Below, piece after piece: positions 8,876-17,926 of a stretch of 64,000 nucleotides of DNA; positions within the stretch are counted from its first letter, which is position 1; every line of letters begins with the position of its first letter. The stretch spans positions 1,860,001 to 1,924,000 of the forward strand of contig NZ_CP099466.1 in NCBI RefSeq assembly GCF_023921125.1, in the 5' to 3' direction. The notes under the pieces were generated by a model. It saw only the letters and a program-made list of their open reading frames with translations. It did not search any database and had not been told where the DNA came from. The position numbers were made by a program, and so were the translations under genes. The stretch is from Arthrobacter caoxuetaonis. GTDB lineage: Bacteria; Actinomycetota; Actinomycetes; Actinomycetales; Micrococcaceae.

Positions 8876-10072
8876 GTGCGAGTAGATATCGTTTCCAAGG
8901 AATTCCCGCCGGAAATTTACGGCGGTGCCGGTGTGCACGTCGCTGAGCTGAGCCGGGTGCTGGCAGGTCTCCTCGACCTCCACGTCCACTGCTTTGGGGC
9001 ACCGCGCGAGCTGGACTATCACGGAGCCCGGGTCCAGGCCTACCCCGTTCCGGCTGAGCTCGAAACCGCCAATCCGGCCGTTCAGACCCTGGGAACGGAC
9101 CTTGACATGCTTCAGGGCTTCCAGGGCGCAGACGTCATCCACTCGCATACCTGGTACGCGAACATGGCCGGCCACCTCGGCTCGCTGCTGTACGGGGTTC
9201 CGCATGTGCTCAGTGCCCACAGCATCGAGCCGCTGCGTCCCTGGAAAGCCGAACAGCTGGGCGGAGGCTATGCGCTTTCCTCCTGGGTCGAGAAAACGGC
9301 GTACGACGCCGCCTCGGCCATCATCGCCGTCTCGGAAGGGATGCGCCGGGACATCCTCCGCGCCTACCCGGAAGTCACCCCCGGGAAAGTGCACGTTGTC
9401 CACAACGGCATCGACACCGGCGCCTGGCGGCCTGACCACGACCCGGATGCCCTCCGGGGCCTGGGCATCGACCCGGATGCCCCGTCGGTCGTCTTCGTCG
9501 GGCGGAACACCAGGCAAAAGGGCGTCCCCTATCTTCTCCGCGCAGCTGCCCTCCTGCCCCCGGACGTGCAGGTCATCCTGTGCCTCGGTGCCGCGGACAC
9601 ACCCGAACTCGCCTCAGAGACGGCCATCCTCATCGGGGAGCTGATGGAAACCCGCGGCGGTGTTGTCGTGATCGAACGCATGCTGCCCAGGGACGAGCTC
9701 ATCAAGGTCCTCAGTTCCGCCACGGCGTTTGCCTGCCCGTCGATCTATGAGCCGCTGGGCATCGTCAACCTTGAAGCCATGGCGTGCGGCACGGCGGTCG
9801 TGGCCAGTGCCACCGGCGGCATTCCTGAAGTCGTGGACGACGGAGTGACCGGACTCCTGGTCCCCCTGGACCAGCTCGACGACGGCACCGGCACCCCGCT
9901 TGATCCCGAGACCTTCGTCCGGGACTTCGCTGCCGCGCTGACCGTTGTTGTCACAGACCCGGACCGCGCAGCCCAAATGGGCCAGGCCGGCCGCCGGCGT
10001 GCCGAGCAGGAGTTTTCCTGGGACACCATCGCCCAGGCGACCATCGACGTCTACCGTTCGGTTCTTCCCTAG
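8876..10072 (+). CDS. glgA: Glycogen synthase, actinobacterial GT4 type (ADP-glucose dependent)
   Basis: A 398-residue GT-B glycosyltransferase of family GT4. It uses ADP-glucose to extend alpha-1,4-glucan or, as its mycobacterial homologue GlgM does, to make maltose-1-phosphate. The N-terminus VSKEFPPEIYGGAGVHV is the family signature, and the nucleotide-binding C-domain has the EX7E motif in YEPLGIVNLEAMACGTA at about residues 292-308. GTG 8876 was chosen because it aligns the protein with the family N-terminus (MRV...); the ATG at 8858 adds six residues. glgC lies divergently upstream, and a strong two-way terminator follows. Confidence 0.93.
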   Translation: MRVDIVSKEFPPEIYGGAGVHVAELSRVLAGLLDLHVHCFGAPRELDYHGARVQAYPVPAELETANPAVQTLGTDLDMLQGFQGADVIHSHTWYANMAGHLGSLLYGVPHVLSAHSIEPLRPWKAEQLGGGYALSSWVEKTAYDAASAIIAVSEGMRRDILRAYPEVTPGKVHVVHNGIDTGAWRPDHDPDALRGLGIDPDAPSVVFVGRNTRQKGVPYLLRAAALLPPDVQVILCLGAADTPELASETAILIGELMETRGGVVVIERMLPRDELIKVLSSATAFACPSIYEPLGIVNLEAMACGTAVVASATGGIPEVVDDGVTGLLVPLDQLDDGTGTPLDPETFVRDFAAALTVVVTDPDRAAQMGQAGRRRAEQEFSWDTIAQATIDVYRSVLP

Positions 10073-10090
10073 AAACGTCTGAAGACAGTG

Positions 10091-10133
10091 AAAAAGCGGT
10101 GTCCGCAGGGCTGCCTGCGGACACCGCTTTTTT
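10091..10133. terminator. Bidirectional Rho-independent terminator, glgA / acyl-CoA oxidase
   Basis: A 19-base perfect stem (10091-10109 with 10114-10132, loop GCTG) is flanked by A5 on the left and T6 on the right. It can therefore stop glgA transcription on the plus strand and the convergent acyl-CoA oxidase on the minus strand. Confidence 0.93.
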
Positions 10134-10143
10134 GGTTCAGCTG

Positions 10144-12240
10144 TTAGCGGCTGGCCTTGGCGGCCTGCTTCTTCCGCTGGATCAGGATCTTCTCGTCGAC
10201 CGGAGCCGCACCGCTTGCCCGGAGCAGGCGCTGGTACTCCATGGACTCATCCTGGCGCTCCTTCTCGGCGCCCGTGGCAACTGCTGCGCGCAGGTGCTCC
10301 GGCCCGTAGCCGAAGGCGTTGACCAGGTCCATGGCGTGCGGGCGGATCTTGGCCAGCAGCCGGTTGATGTACTCGCCCAGGGTGCGGGCGCGCTGGGAAG
10401 ACAGGCGGCCGTGCATCAGGTACCAGGCCAGGTTCTTTTCGATCAGGCTCAGGCCAAAGAGATCGCGCAGCCAGGTCACTACCTGCCGTGTGCCGTCGTC
10501 CTCAATCCGCTCCAGGCCGCGGGTGAAGGCCTCCCACTGCAGCAGCTCGGCGTGTGCCCGGGCAGCCTCAATCAGGTCGTGCTGGTTCCGGTTGAACACC
10601 GCCGCGGCCTCCGCCTTGGGCAGCTTGCGGGCCTTCTGGAGCTCTCCGGCGACCTCCGCGACCATCGTGGCGACGCGGTCTGCCAGCAGGGCGTGCTGGG
10701 TGCGGGCGTCACGCAGGGCAATGGCGGATTTCTTTTCGGAGCCCGTGTCGGCGACGGTCTGTACGATCTGCCGCAGGCCGGAGCGGTGGAAGGTGCGTTC
10801 AGTGGCCTGCCCCACCACGTAGCGGGCCAGGACACCGAAGTCGGCGCTCTGGAATTCCTTGGCGTAGTCGGCGAGCAGCCGCTTGGCTACCAGCTGGAGC
10901 AGGACGGTGTTGTCGCCTTCGAAGGTGACGTAGATGTCCAGGTCCGACCGGAGGGCCGTGAGGCGGTTCTCAGCCAGGAACCCCGCACCACCGGTTGCCT
11001 CACGGCATTCCTGCAGTGTGTCCAGCGCGTGCCAGGTTGAAAGTGACTTCAGCGCCGCGGCCAGTGTTTCAAGGTCCTGGCGGTTCTCGTCCGTGTCGTC
11101 CGCGCCGGAGAACACGTCGTCGAACTTTGCCAGCAGTTCATCGTGGGCGAAGGAGGCCGCATACGTTGTGGCCAGCAGCGGCAGCAGCCGGCGCTGATGC
11201 TGCTGGTAGTCCATCAGCACTTCCTCGACGGTATCCGAGGCACCGTTGAACTGCCGGCGTTCGGTCGCGTACTTGATAGCGATGTTCAGTCCCAGCTTGG
11301 AGGCAGCAACTGCTGCGCCGTCGAGCGATACCCGCCCCTGGACCAGGGTGCCGATCATCGTGAAGAAGCGGCGTCCCGGGCTTTCGATGCTAGACGTGTA
11401 GGTACCGTCCTCAGCGACGTCTCCGTAGCGGTTCAGCAGGTTGGTACGGGGAATCCGGACGTTGCTGAAGTGCAGCCGGCCGTTGTCGATTCCGTTGAGG
11501 CCGCCCTTGACTCCGTCATCCTCGCCGCCGATGCCGGGCAGGAATCCGTTCTCATCCCGCAGCGGAACGTAGAACGCGTGGACTCCGTGGTCGACGCCCT
11601 TGGTGATCAGGTGGGCGAACAAAACGGCGGCCTTGCCGTATACGGCGGCGTTGCCGATGTAGTCCTTCCACGCCGCGCGGAAAGGCGTGTTGATGATGAA
11701 TTCCCCGGCCGCCTCGTCGTATTCCGCCGTGGTGGCGATGCTGGACACATCGGATCCGTGGCCGGTTTCCGTCATCGCGAAGCATCCCGGGATTTCCAGG
11801 CTCATGATGCCGGGGAGCCACTTCTCGTGGTGTTCGCGGTTGCCGAGGTGCAGGACGGCGGAGCCGAAGAGGCCCCACTGCACGCCGGCTTTGATCTGCA
11901 GTGACGGATCGGCCACCACCAGCTCCGCAAACCCGGCGACATTTCCGCCGTGGTTGTCCTGGCCGCCGACGTACTCGGGGAAGGCACGGTGCACGGCATC
12001 GGCGTCAACGAGGATTTTCAGCTGGTCCATGACGCGCAGCCGGTGCTCGGTGTGCGTCAGGCCTGCGGGGGTGTGAAGCGCATCGGTACCGGCAAGTGCC
12101 CTGGCCTTCAGCCGGATGTCCTCCCACTTGCCCAGGAGCGCACGGCCCAGTGCCTCTACGTTGACGGTAGCCGAATCGTCATCGCTGATGACGGTGCTGG
12201 CCGGAATCTGGCGCTCTGGAGTGGAGACTGATTGCGTCAT
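10144..12240 (-). CDS. Acyl-CoA oxidase/dehydrogenase family (ACOX-like), FAD enzyme
   Basis: Catalyses the first alpha,beta-oxidation step on acyl-CoA esters. At 698 residues it has acyl-CoA oxidase length rather than the 380-400 of ordinary dehydrogenases. CFAMTETGHGSDVSSIATT at about residues 153-171 is the ACOX flavin-binding signature. The ATQ-rich C-terminal half carries the two ACOX helical domains, and AGGAGFLAENRLTALR corresponds to the conserved region near the active site. The ATG overlaps the tetR stop by 4 bases (ATGA), so translation is coupled and the pair is probably autoregulated. With the divergent thiolase, reductase and hydratase genes it forms a beta-oxidation set. Confidence 0.87.
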   Translation of the reverse strand: MTQSVSTPERQIPASTVISDDDSATVNVEALGRALLGKWEDIRLKARALAGTDALHTPAGLTHTEHRLRVMDQLKILVDADAVHRAFPEYVGGQDNHGGNVAGFAELVVADPSLQIKAGVQWGLFGSAVLHLGNREHHEKWLPGIMSLEIPGCFAMTETGHGSDVSSIATTAEYDEAAGEFIINTPFRAAWKDYIGNAAVYGKAAVLFAHLITKGVDHGVHAFYVPLRDENGFLPGIGGEDDGVKGGLNGIDNGRLHFSNVRIPRTNLLNRYGDVAEDGTYTSSIESPGRRFFTMIGTLVQGRVSLDGAAVAASKLGLNIAIKYATERRQFNGASDTVEEVLMDYQQHQRRLLPLLATTYAASFAHDELLAKFDDVFSGADDTDENRQDLETLAAALKSLSTWHALDTLQECREATGGAGFLAENRLTALRSDLDIYVTFEGDNTVLLQLVAKRLLADYAKEFQSADFGVLARYVVGQATERTFHRSGLRQIVQTVADTGSEKKSAIALRDARTQHALLADRVATMVAEVAGELQKARKLPKAEAAAVFNRNQHDLIEAARAHAELLQWEAFTRGLERIEDDGTRQVVTWLRDLFGLSLIEKNLAWYLMHGRLSSQRARTLGEYINRLLAKIRPHAMDLVNAFGYGPEHLRAAVATGAEKERQDESMEYQRLLRASGAAPVDEKILIQRKKQAAKASR

Positions 12241-13001
12241 TGCGTGTCCTTACTTGTCGGCACTGCGTCGGAGCCGGTTCGGCCGCCACGCACAGTGGTG
12301 GAGGGAGTAACAGTCTTTGCTGAGGGGTCGGGGGTGTCCCAGCCGATCCCGTCGAAAAGCCAAATGGTGAGCTGGTCGGTCATTTCGGCTTCAGTCGGAC
12401 GATCCGGTCCGGCCGGCGTCGCGAGCCAGCGTTCGCCGGCTGAACGCACCATCCCCAGGGCTGCGATGGGCCAGAAGCCCGCGGCGGACTGAGTCACGGC
12501 ATCCGACTGGTGGCCCTTCAGGTACAGCTGCACGGCGTGGTCCATCATGGCGCTGATATTCGCCATGAAATGCGAGAGGGCGACGGCGACACCGGGTTCG
12601 CTGCCTGCCGCAGCCTCGCCTGCCGGGCTGCCCGTGACAAAGGCATAGACATTGGGAGAGGTCTCGGCCATCTGCAGATAAGCCGAGACCATGGCACGCA
12701 TACCCGAGCGGGGGGAGTCCGCGCTGCGCCCGGCGGCCAGGATCTTTTCCTGCATCTGGTTGATCACGACTTCGCCCATGGCCTGCTGAAGTCCTGACTT
12801 GTCGCCGAAGTAGCGGTAGTACACGGACTTGGAGGTACCGGAAGCAGCGGCGATTTCTTCCATGGATGCCTGCGCGCCCAGGGTGTGGACGGCGCGGCGG
12901 GCGGCCTTGATCAAGGCTCCGCGCCGCTCGGTGCGGTGGGCTTCCCACCGCACCGACCTTCCGTCCGCCGTCCGTGTGTCTTGTTTCACTGCGCTGTTCA
13001 C
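12237..13001 (-). CDS. TetR-family repressor of the beta-oxidation locus
   Basis: A 254-residue TetR protein. The helix-turn-helix is at about residues 40-80 (MEEIAAASGTSKSVYYRYFG, then DKSGLQQAM), preceded by a basic N-terminal arm; the remainder is the all-helical ligand domain, likely sensing an acyl-CoA by analogy with FadR/KstR-type regulators (inference). The GTG start at 13001 lies only 4 bases from a perfect inverted repeat in the gap with the divergent thiolase gene, which suggests a short or absent leader and autorepression. The acyl-CoA oxidase gene follows with a 4-base overlap. Two extra helices before the HTH make it slightly long for the family. Confidence 0.88.
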   Translation of the reverse strand: MNSAVKQDTRTADGRSVRWEAHRTERRGALIKAARRAVHTLGAQASMEEIAAASGTSKSVYYRYFGDKSGLQQAMGEVVINQMQEKILAAGRSADSPRSGMRAMVSAYLQMAETSPNVYAFVTGSPAGEAAAGSEPGVAVALSHFMANISAMMDHAVQLYLKGHQSDAVTQSAAGFWPIAALGMVRSAGERWLATPAGPDRPTEAEMTDQLTIWLFDGIGWDTPDPSAKTVTPSTTVRGGRTGSDAVPTSKDTQ

Positions 13002-13004
13002 GAT

Positions 13005-13029
13005 ACTCAGCGTATCAGGTACGCTGAGT
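13005..13029. promoter_or_regulatory. Likely TetR operator in the tetR/thiolase divergent gap
   Basis: Arms ACTCAGCGTA (13005-13014) and TACGCTGAGT (13020-13029) are perfect complements around a 5-base centre. A second short palindrome, GTTACAGTAAC, overlaps at 13028-13038. Position and size fit a TetR dimer-pair operator controlling both directions. Confidence 0.75.
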
Positions 13030-13073
13030 TACAGTAACTCTCGTCACACAACGACCCCCAAGGAGAATGACGA

Positions 13074-14405
13074 ATGGCTGCACAACCCGCCCCCGCACCC
13101 CAGCCGGTGCAGGTCTCTGGTCCCGCCGTACGGAACGCCGTCGTAATCGGCGGCAACCGCATTCCCTTCGCCCGGTCCGGCGGAGCGTATGCCCACAGCT
13201 CGAACCAGGACATGCTCACCGCCGCGCTTGACGGACTTGTTGCCCGCTTCGGGCTGCAGGGGGAACGGGTCGGCGCTGTCGCGGCCGGCGCGGTTTTGAA
13301 GCACTCACGGGATTTCAACCTCACGCGGGAGGCAGTCCTTGGCTCCGCGCTGTCCCCGGAAACGCCGGCCTACGATGTGCAGCAGGCCTGCGCCACCGGC
13401 CTGGAAACCGTGGTTTCCCTCGCAAACAAGATCAAGCTGGGCCAGCTGGAATCCGGCATCGCCGGCGGTGTCGATTCCGCCTCGGATGCCCCAATCGCCG
13501 TCAGTGAAGGTTTGCGCCGCGCGCTCCTGGACCTTTCCCGTGCCCGGAACACCAAGCAGAAGCTCGCAGCCATCGCCAAGATCCGCCCGAAGGACCTGGC
13601 ACCGAACGCACCGAACACCGGCGAGCCGCGCACCGGACTCTCCATGGGGGAGCACCAGGCGCTGACCACGGCACAGTGGAAGATCACCCGCGAAAGCCAG
13701 GACGAACTGGCGTACAACAGCCACCGCAATCTGGCAGCTGCCTACGACCGCGGCTTCTTCGACGACCTCATGACCCCGTACCGCGGACTGTCCCGCGATT
13801 CGAACCTGCGTGCAGACACCTCGCTGGAGAAGCTTGCCTCCCTCAAGCCGGTCTTCGGCCGTGCCCTGGGCGACGAAGCAACCATGACCGCCGGCAACTC
13901 CACCCCGCTGACCGACGGCGCATCGGTTGTGCTTCTCGGCTCGGAAGACTACGCCCGCGAACATGATCTGCCGATGCTTGCCAACATCGTCGATGCCGAG
14001 GCCGGTGCGGTCGATTTCGTCCACGGCCGCGACGGACTGCTCATGGCGCCGGCCTTCGCCGTGCCGCGCCTGCTGGCCCGCAACAACATGACGTTCGACG
14101 ACTTCAACTTCTTCGAGATCCATGAAGCCTTCGCGGGTACGGTGCTGAGCACCCTCGCCGCCTGGGAAGATGACGAGTTCTGCCGCACGCGCCTGGGCCT
14201 GGAGGGCCCGCTGGGCAGCATCGACCGGAGCAAGCTCAACGTTAACGGCTCCTCGCTCGCTGCCGGCCACCCGTTCGCCGCCACCGGCGGCCGGATCGTC
14301 GCCTCGCTGGCAAAGATGCTGTCCGAGAAGGGATCCGGGCGCGGCCTTATCTCGATCTGCGCGGCCGGAGGCCAGGGTCTCGTGGCCATCCTGGAGGCCC
14401 GCTGA
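13074..14405 (+). CDS. Acetyl-CoA C-acyltransferase (thiolase, FadI-like)
   Basis: Cleaves 3-ketoacyl-CoA with CoA in the last step of beta-oxidation. In the 443-residue protein the nucleophilic cysteine is C106 in QQACATGLE, the histidine motif HEAFAGTVL begins at H350, and the second cysteine is C429 in CAAGGQG; all three catalytic elements are present. The length and the N-terminal pattern are those of FadI/trifunctional-type thiolases rather than short acetoacetyl-CoA thiolases. An AAGGAG ribosome site lies at 13060-13065, 8 bases before ATG. The gene heads a three-gene plus-strand operon with a reductase (1-base gap) and a hydratase. The TetR operator is just upstream. Confidence 0.92.
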   Translation: MAAQPAPAPQPVQVSGPAVRNAVVIGGNRIPFARSGGAYAHSSNQDMLTAALDGLVARFGLQGERVGAVAAGAVLKHSRDFNLTREAVLGSALSPETPAYDVQQACATGLETVVSLANKIKLGQLESGIAGGVDSASDAPIAVSEGLRRALLDLSRARNTKQKLAAIAKIRPKDLAPNAPNTGEPRTGLSMGEHQALTTAQWKITRESQDELAYNSHRNLAAAYDRGFFDDLMTPYRGLSRDSNLRADTSLEKLASLKPVFGRALGDEATMTAGNSTPLTDGASVVLLGSEDYAREHDLPMLANIVDAEAGAVDFVHGRDGLLMAPAFAVPRLLARNNMTFDDFNFFEIHEAFAGTVLSTLAAWEDDEFCRTRLGLEGPLGSIDRSKLNVNGSSLAAGHPFAATGGRIVASLAKMLSEKGSGRGLISICAAGGQGLVAILEAR

Positions 14406-14406
14406 C

Positions 14407-15747
14407 ATGTCGGATACCTATCTGAACCTGGTCAACTCCGGCCTTACCAAGGAGATTGCCAAGAAGCTGGGGCTGCCGCGGCCGGCTGTGCTGCGCCGTT
14501 TCGACCCGTCCAAGCCCCTGGTGCCGGGACCGCTCCTGGTCCTGGGGAAAGGCGAGTCCGCTGACGCCCTGGCCTCGGTGCTGCTTTCCTGGCAGCAGGA
14601 TGTCCGCCGCCACGCGACTCCCAAGGAGAAGCTCGGCGCCATCCTCATGGTCCTGGACGAAGTGATGTCGCCGGAGGACCTCTCCTCGGTCAGCCTTGAC
14701 GCCGGCGCCAGCCTGCGCGACCTTGCCTCCGGGGGACGGATCGTCACCGTCTCGCGGCCGGCCTCCGAGGCGCAGGACCCCGCTGCAGCTGCCGCGCGCC
14801 AGGGTGTCGAGGGCACGCTGCGTTCCCTTGCGCACGAACTGCGCGGCGGGGCGACCGCGAACGGGATCGTGCTGGCCAACGGAACCGGTGCCACGGCTCC
14901 GTCCGTGGCCGCCGCCCTGCGTTTCCTGCTCTCCGGCCGCAGCGCGTACGTGAACGGGCAGTTCATCACCGTTGGTTCCGCCGCCGGGGAACTGCCCGCC
15001 GAATGGACCGCTTCGCTGGCGGCCAAGACCGCCGTCGTCACCGGAGCCGCACGCGGCATCGGAGCTGCGATCGCCCGCGTGCTGCACCGCGAAGGCGCCA
15101 ACGTCATTGTGGTCGACGTTCCGGCAGCGGGGGAGCAGCTGGCAGCGGTAGCGAACGAAATCCGCGGTACCGCCCTGCAGGTGGATATCACCCGCGACGA
15201 CGCTGCCGACAGGATCCTGGCACACGCTTCCGAGCGTTACGGCCGGCTGGACATCGTGATCCACAATGCCGGGATTACCCGTGACAAGCTGCTGGCCAAC
15301 ATGGACGCCTCACGCTGGGATTCCGTGATTGCGGTCAACATTGCTTCACAGCTGAAGATGAACGAGCGTTTCCTGGCTTCGGAGGCGTTCAGCAAGCAGG
15401 GCCGGATTGTCTCGCTGGCTTCCACCAGCGGCATTGCCGGCAACCGCGGCCAAACGAACTACGCGGCATCCAAGGCGGGGATCATCGGTATGGTCCGGGC
15501 CACCGCACCCCTGCTGGAGCCCCGCGGCGGTTCGATCAACGCCGTCGCTCCCGGCTTCATCGAAACGGACATGACCGCCCGGATGCCGGCGCTGACCCGC
15601 CAGGTTGCCCGGCGCCTTTCGAGCCTGCAGCAGGGTGGACAGCCCGTCGACGTTGCCGAGACCATCGCGTTCCTCGCCTCGGACGGTGCAGCCGGCGTGA
15701 ACGGCCAGGTCCTGCGGGTCTGCGGCCAGAATATGGTCGGAGCATGA
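14407..15747 (+). CDS. High-molecular-weight FabG (FabG4-type) 3-oxoacyl reductase
   Basis: A 446-residue SDR with two Rossmann-like halves, as in mycobacterial FabG4 (about 450 residues). It reduces 3-oxoacyl-CoA/ACP with NADH or runs in the reverse direction during fatty-acid breakdown. The N-terminal half (1-200) is a degenerate flavodoxin-like domain. The C-terminal half carries TGAARGIG near residues 214-221, NAG, and the triad region SLASTSGIAG plus TNYAASKAG with Tyr and Lys present. The ATG at 14407 follows the thiolase stop directly; a longer reading inside the thiolase gene was rejected. The MaoC gene overlaps its stop by 4 bases. It may partly cover for the broken fabG at 60.5 kb (inference). 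Confidence 0.9.
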   Translation: MSDTYLNLVNSGLTKEIAKKLGLPRPAVLRRFDPSKPLVPGPLLVLGKGESADALASVLLSWQQDVRRHATPKEKLGAILMVLDEVMSPEDLSSVSLDAGASLRDLASGGRIVTVSRPASEAQDPAAAAARQGVEGTLRSLAHELRGGATANGIVLANGTGATAPSVAAALRFLLSGRSAYVNGQFITVGSAAGELPAEWTASLAAKTAVVTGAARGIGAAIARVLHREGANVIVVDVPAAGEQLAAVANEIRGTALQVDITRDDAADRILAHASERYGRLDIVIHNAGITRDKLLANMDASRWDSVIAVNIASQLKMNERFLASEAFSKQGRIVSLASTSGIAGNRGQTNYAASKAGIIGMVRATAPLLEPRGGSINAVAPGFIETDMTARMPALTRQVARRLSSLQQGGQPVDVAETIAFLASDGAAGVNGQVLRVCGQNMVGA

Positions 15748-16652
15748 GTGTCCAGGACCTGGAGCAATTCCAGCTCCACGAAATCCCCGCACTCGGCCGG
15801 CTGTACCTTTCCGCGGCCGGCAACGCTGCGCGCAGCAAACTGACATCCTCGGCTTCGACCCAGACGCTGCCGGCAGCGCGCCACACCGTCACCAACGCCA
15901 GAGTGGATCTGGACCGGCTGACGGACTTCCAGCGCCTGGTGCTCCGGAGCGCCCAGGACACGCTTCCGTCAGGGTACGTTCACACGTTCGCCTTCCCGGT
16001 GGCCATGAGCGTGATGGCACGTGAGGACTTCCCCCTGCCCCTGCTGGGCATGGTGCATCTGCGCAACCACGTCACGCATCTGCGGCCCATCCATTACACG
16101 GAGCCGCTGAGCGTCACCGCCTGGGCGGAAAACCTGGCCGGGCACCGCGCGGGAACACAGGTGGAACTGGTGGCCGAAGTCCGGTCCGGCACCGAACTCG
16201 TGTGGACCGGGCGTTCGGTCTATCTGGCAAAGGGCGTGTTCCTTCCCCGGATCGACCGCCCGCAGGCCCGGACGGAGCGGGAGGACTTCACCCCGCCGCT
16301 TCCCACGGCCCAGTGGCGGCTCGGAGCGGACGCAGGACGGAACTATGCCAAGGTGTCGGGGGACTTCAACCCCATCCACCTGAGCAGCCTCTCCGCCAAA
16401 GCGCTGGGCATGAAGCGCTCGATCGCCCATGGCATGTACCTCGCCTCGCGGGTCGTTGCGGAAGCGGGTCCGGCCCTGCCGGAACCCTTCGAATGGAGCA
16501 TCGAGTTCGAATCGCCGGTGTTCCTTCCGGCGACGGTGAGCGTCCGCATTTCAGACGCCGGCGCCCCGGGCGACATGGCAGGGACAACGTTCACGGGGTG
16601 GAACCAGCGCAGCCGCCGCAGGCACTTCCACGGCTGGGCCCGGCCGCTCTGA
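15744..16652 (+). CDS. MaoC-like (R)-specific enoyl-CoA hydratase, double hot-dog
   Basis: A 302-residue protein with two hot-dog folds, the layout of actinobacterial Htd/MaoC dehydratases that hydrate trans-2-enoyl-CoA. The hydratase-2 motif is in the C-terminal half: GDFNPIHLSSLSAKALGMKR with the following IAHGM, including the D and H catalytic positions, at about residues 210-235. The N-terminal fold lacks it and is structural. The ATG overlaps the reductase stop (ATGA), so thiolase, reductase and hydratase are translationally linked. With the oxidase across the operator they cover all four beta-oxidation steps. Confidence 0.88.
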   Translation: MSVQDLEQFQLHEIPALGRLYLSAAGNAARSKLTSSASTQTLPAARHTVTNARVDLDRLTDFQRLVLRSAQDTLPSGYVHTFAFPVAMSVMAREDFPLPLLGMVHLRNHVTHLRPIHYTEPLSVTAWAENLAGHRAGTQVELVAEVRSGTELVWTGRSVYLAKGVFLPRIDRPQARTEREDFTPPLPTAQWRLGADAGRNYAKVSGDFNPIHLSSLSAKALGMKRSIAHGMYLASRVVAEAGPALPEPFEWSIEFESPVFLPATVSVRISDAGAPGDMAGTTFTGWNQRSRRRHFHGWARPL

Positions 16653-16680
16653 AAGATAAGGATGCCGGGACCTGGACTGC

Positions 16681-16686
16681 TAGAGT
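16681..16686 (+). promoter_or_regulatory. -10 box for leaderless kynU
   Basis: TAGAGT ends 7 bases before the kynU ATG at 16694. No ribosome site is visible, so the mRNA probably starts at or next to the ATG. Confidence 0.5.
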
Positions 16687-16693
16687 TCGGGCC

Positions 16694-17926
16694 ATGAACG
16701 AATCCCGTTTTGCTGAACTGGCCAAGGAACTGGACGCTGCGGATCCCTTGGCTGACCTGCGCGAACGTTTCGTTGGACACAATGACCCGGCCATCAGTGC
16801 CTACTTTGACGGCAACTCCCTCGGCCGGCCGCTGGCGGCAACTCTGGACCGGCTGGGGGAGTTCGTTACCCATGCGTGGGGCAGCCGGCTGATCCGCTCC
16901 TGGGACGAGGGCTGGCTCGCCCTTCCCTCGGCAATCGGTGACCAGCTGGGCGCGACAGTCCTCGGCGCGGCGCCGGGGCAGTGCATCGTGGCGGACTCAA
17001 CCACAGTGCTGCTCTACAAACTGGCGCGTGCGGCTGTGGCTGCCGGCGCAGGCCGAACCGAGATCGTGCTGGACCGGGACAACTTTCCCACGGACCGCTA
17101 CGTCATGGACGGAATCGCCCGCGAGTGCGGTATGACGCTCCGCTGGCTGGAGGCGGATTACGACGGCGGCGTGAGCCCGGAAGCCGTGGCTTCCGCCGTC
17201 GGGCCGCAGACGGCCCTGGTGGTCCTCAGCCACGTGGCCTACCGGTCCGGTTTTATCGCCGACGTCCCGGCCATCACCGCCCTGGTCCATGAAGCCGGCG
17301 GACGGGTCCTCTGGGACCTGTGCCATTCGGCCGGCTCGGTTCCCGCCGAGCTCGATAACTGGAACGTCGATTATGCCGCCGGCTGCAGTTACAAGTACCT
17401 GGGCGGCGGTCCCGGCGCCCCTGCGTGGGCCTACGTTGCCCGCCGCCACCAGGAAGACTTCGCCCAGCCCATCCAGGGCTGGCTGGGCGCAGGCGATCCA
17501 TTTGCCATGGGAGCGGACTACGTACCCGCCGCAGGGATCCAGCGGGTGGTCTCGGGAACACCGCCGATCCTGGGCATGCTGGCCATACAGGACATGATTG
17601 CGCTCATCGCCGAGGCAGGCATGGACGCCGTGCGAGCCAAGTCCGTGCAGCTCACCTCCTTTGCCGTGCAGGCATTCGACGAAATCCTCGCTCCGCTTGG
17701 CGTCACGCTGGCGTCGCCGCGGGACACCGCCCGCAGGGGCAGCCACGTCACGATCGACCATCCGTCGTTCAAGGACGTCACGGCCCGGCTGTGGGAACGC
17801 GGCATCATTCCGGACTACCGCAACCCCAACGGCATCCGGCTGGGACTTTCTCCGCTGTCCACGTCCTTCGCTGAAACCTGGACCGGAATCGAAGCCATCG
17901 CCTCAGAGCTCCGGCACGCCGCCTAA
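16694..17926 (+). CDS. kynU: Kynureninase
   Basis: A PLP-dependent hydrolase that splits kynurenine to anthranilate and alanine (tryptophan catabolism). The 410-residue protein shows FDGNSLGRPL near the N-terminus, the phosphate-binding region SHVAYRSGFIADVP, the aspartate strand VLWDLCHSAG, and the Schiff-base lysine K234 in CSYKYLGGGPG, all standard for the family. No tryptophan dioxygenase or kynurenine formamidase gene is nearby, so its partners are elsewhere. It has its own likely promoter 7 bases before the ATG. Its stop overlaps the convergent stress-protein stop by 4 bases. Confidence 0.93.
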   Translation: MNESRFAELAKELDAADPLADLRERFVGHNDPAISAYFDGNSLGRPLAATLDRLGEFVTHAWGSRLIRSWDEGWLALPSAIGDQLGATVLGAAPGQCIVADSTTVLLYKLARAAVAAGAGRTEIVLDRDNFPTDRYVMDGIARECGMTLRWLEADYDGGVSPEAVASAVGPQTALVVLSHVAYRSGFIADVPAITALVHEAGGRVLWDLCHSAGSVPAELDNWNVDYAAGCSYKYLGGGPGAPAWAYVARRHQEDFAQPIQGWLGAGDPFAMGADYVPAAGIQRVVSGTPPILGMLAIQDMIALIAEAGMDAVRAKSVQLTSFAVQAFDEILAPLGVTLASPRDTARRGSHVTIDHPSFKDVTARLWERGIIPDYRNPNGIRLGLSPLSTSFAETWTGIEAIASELRHAA

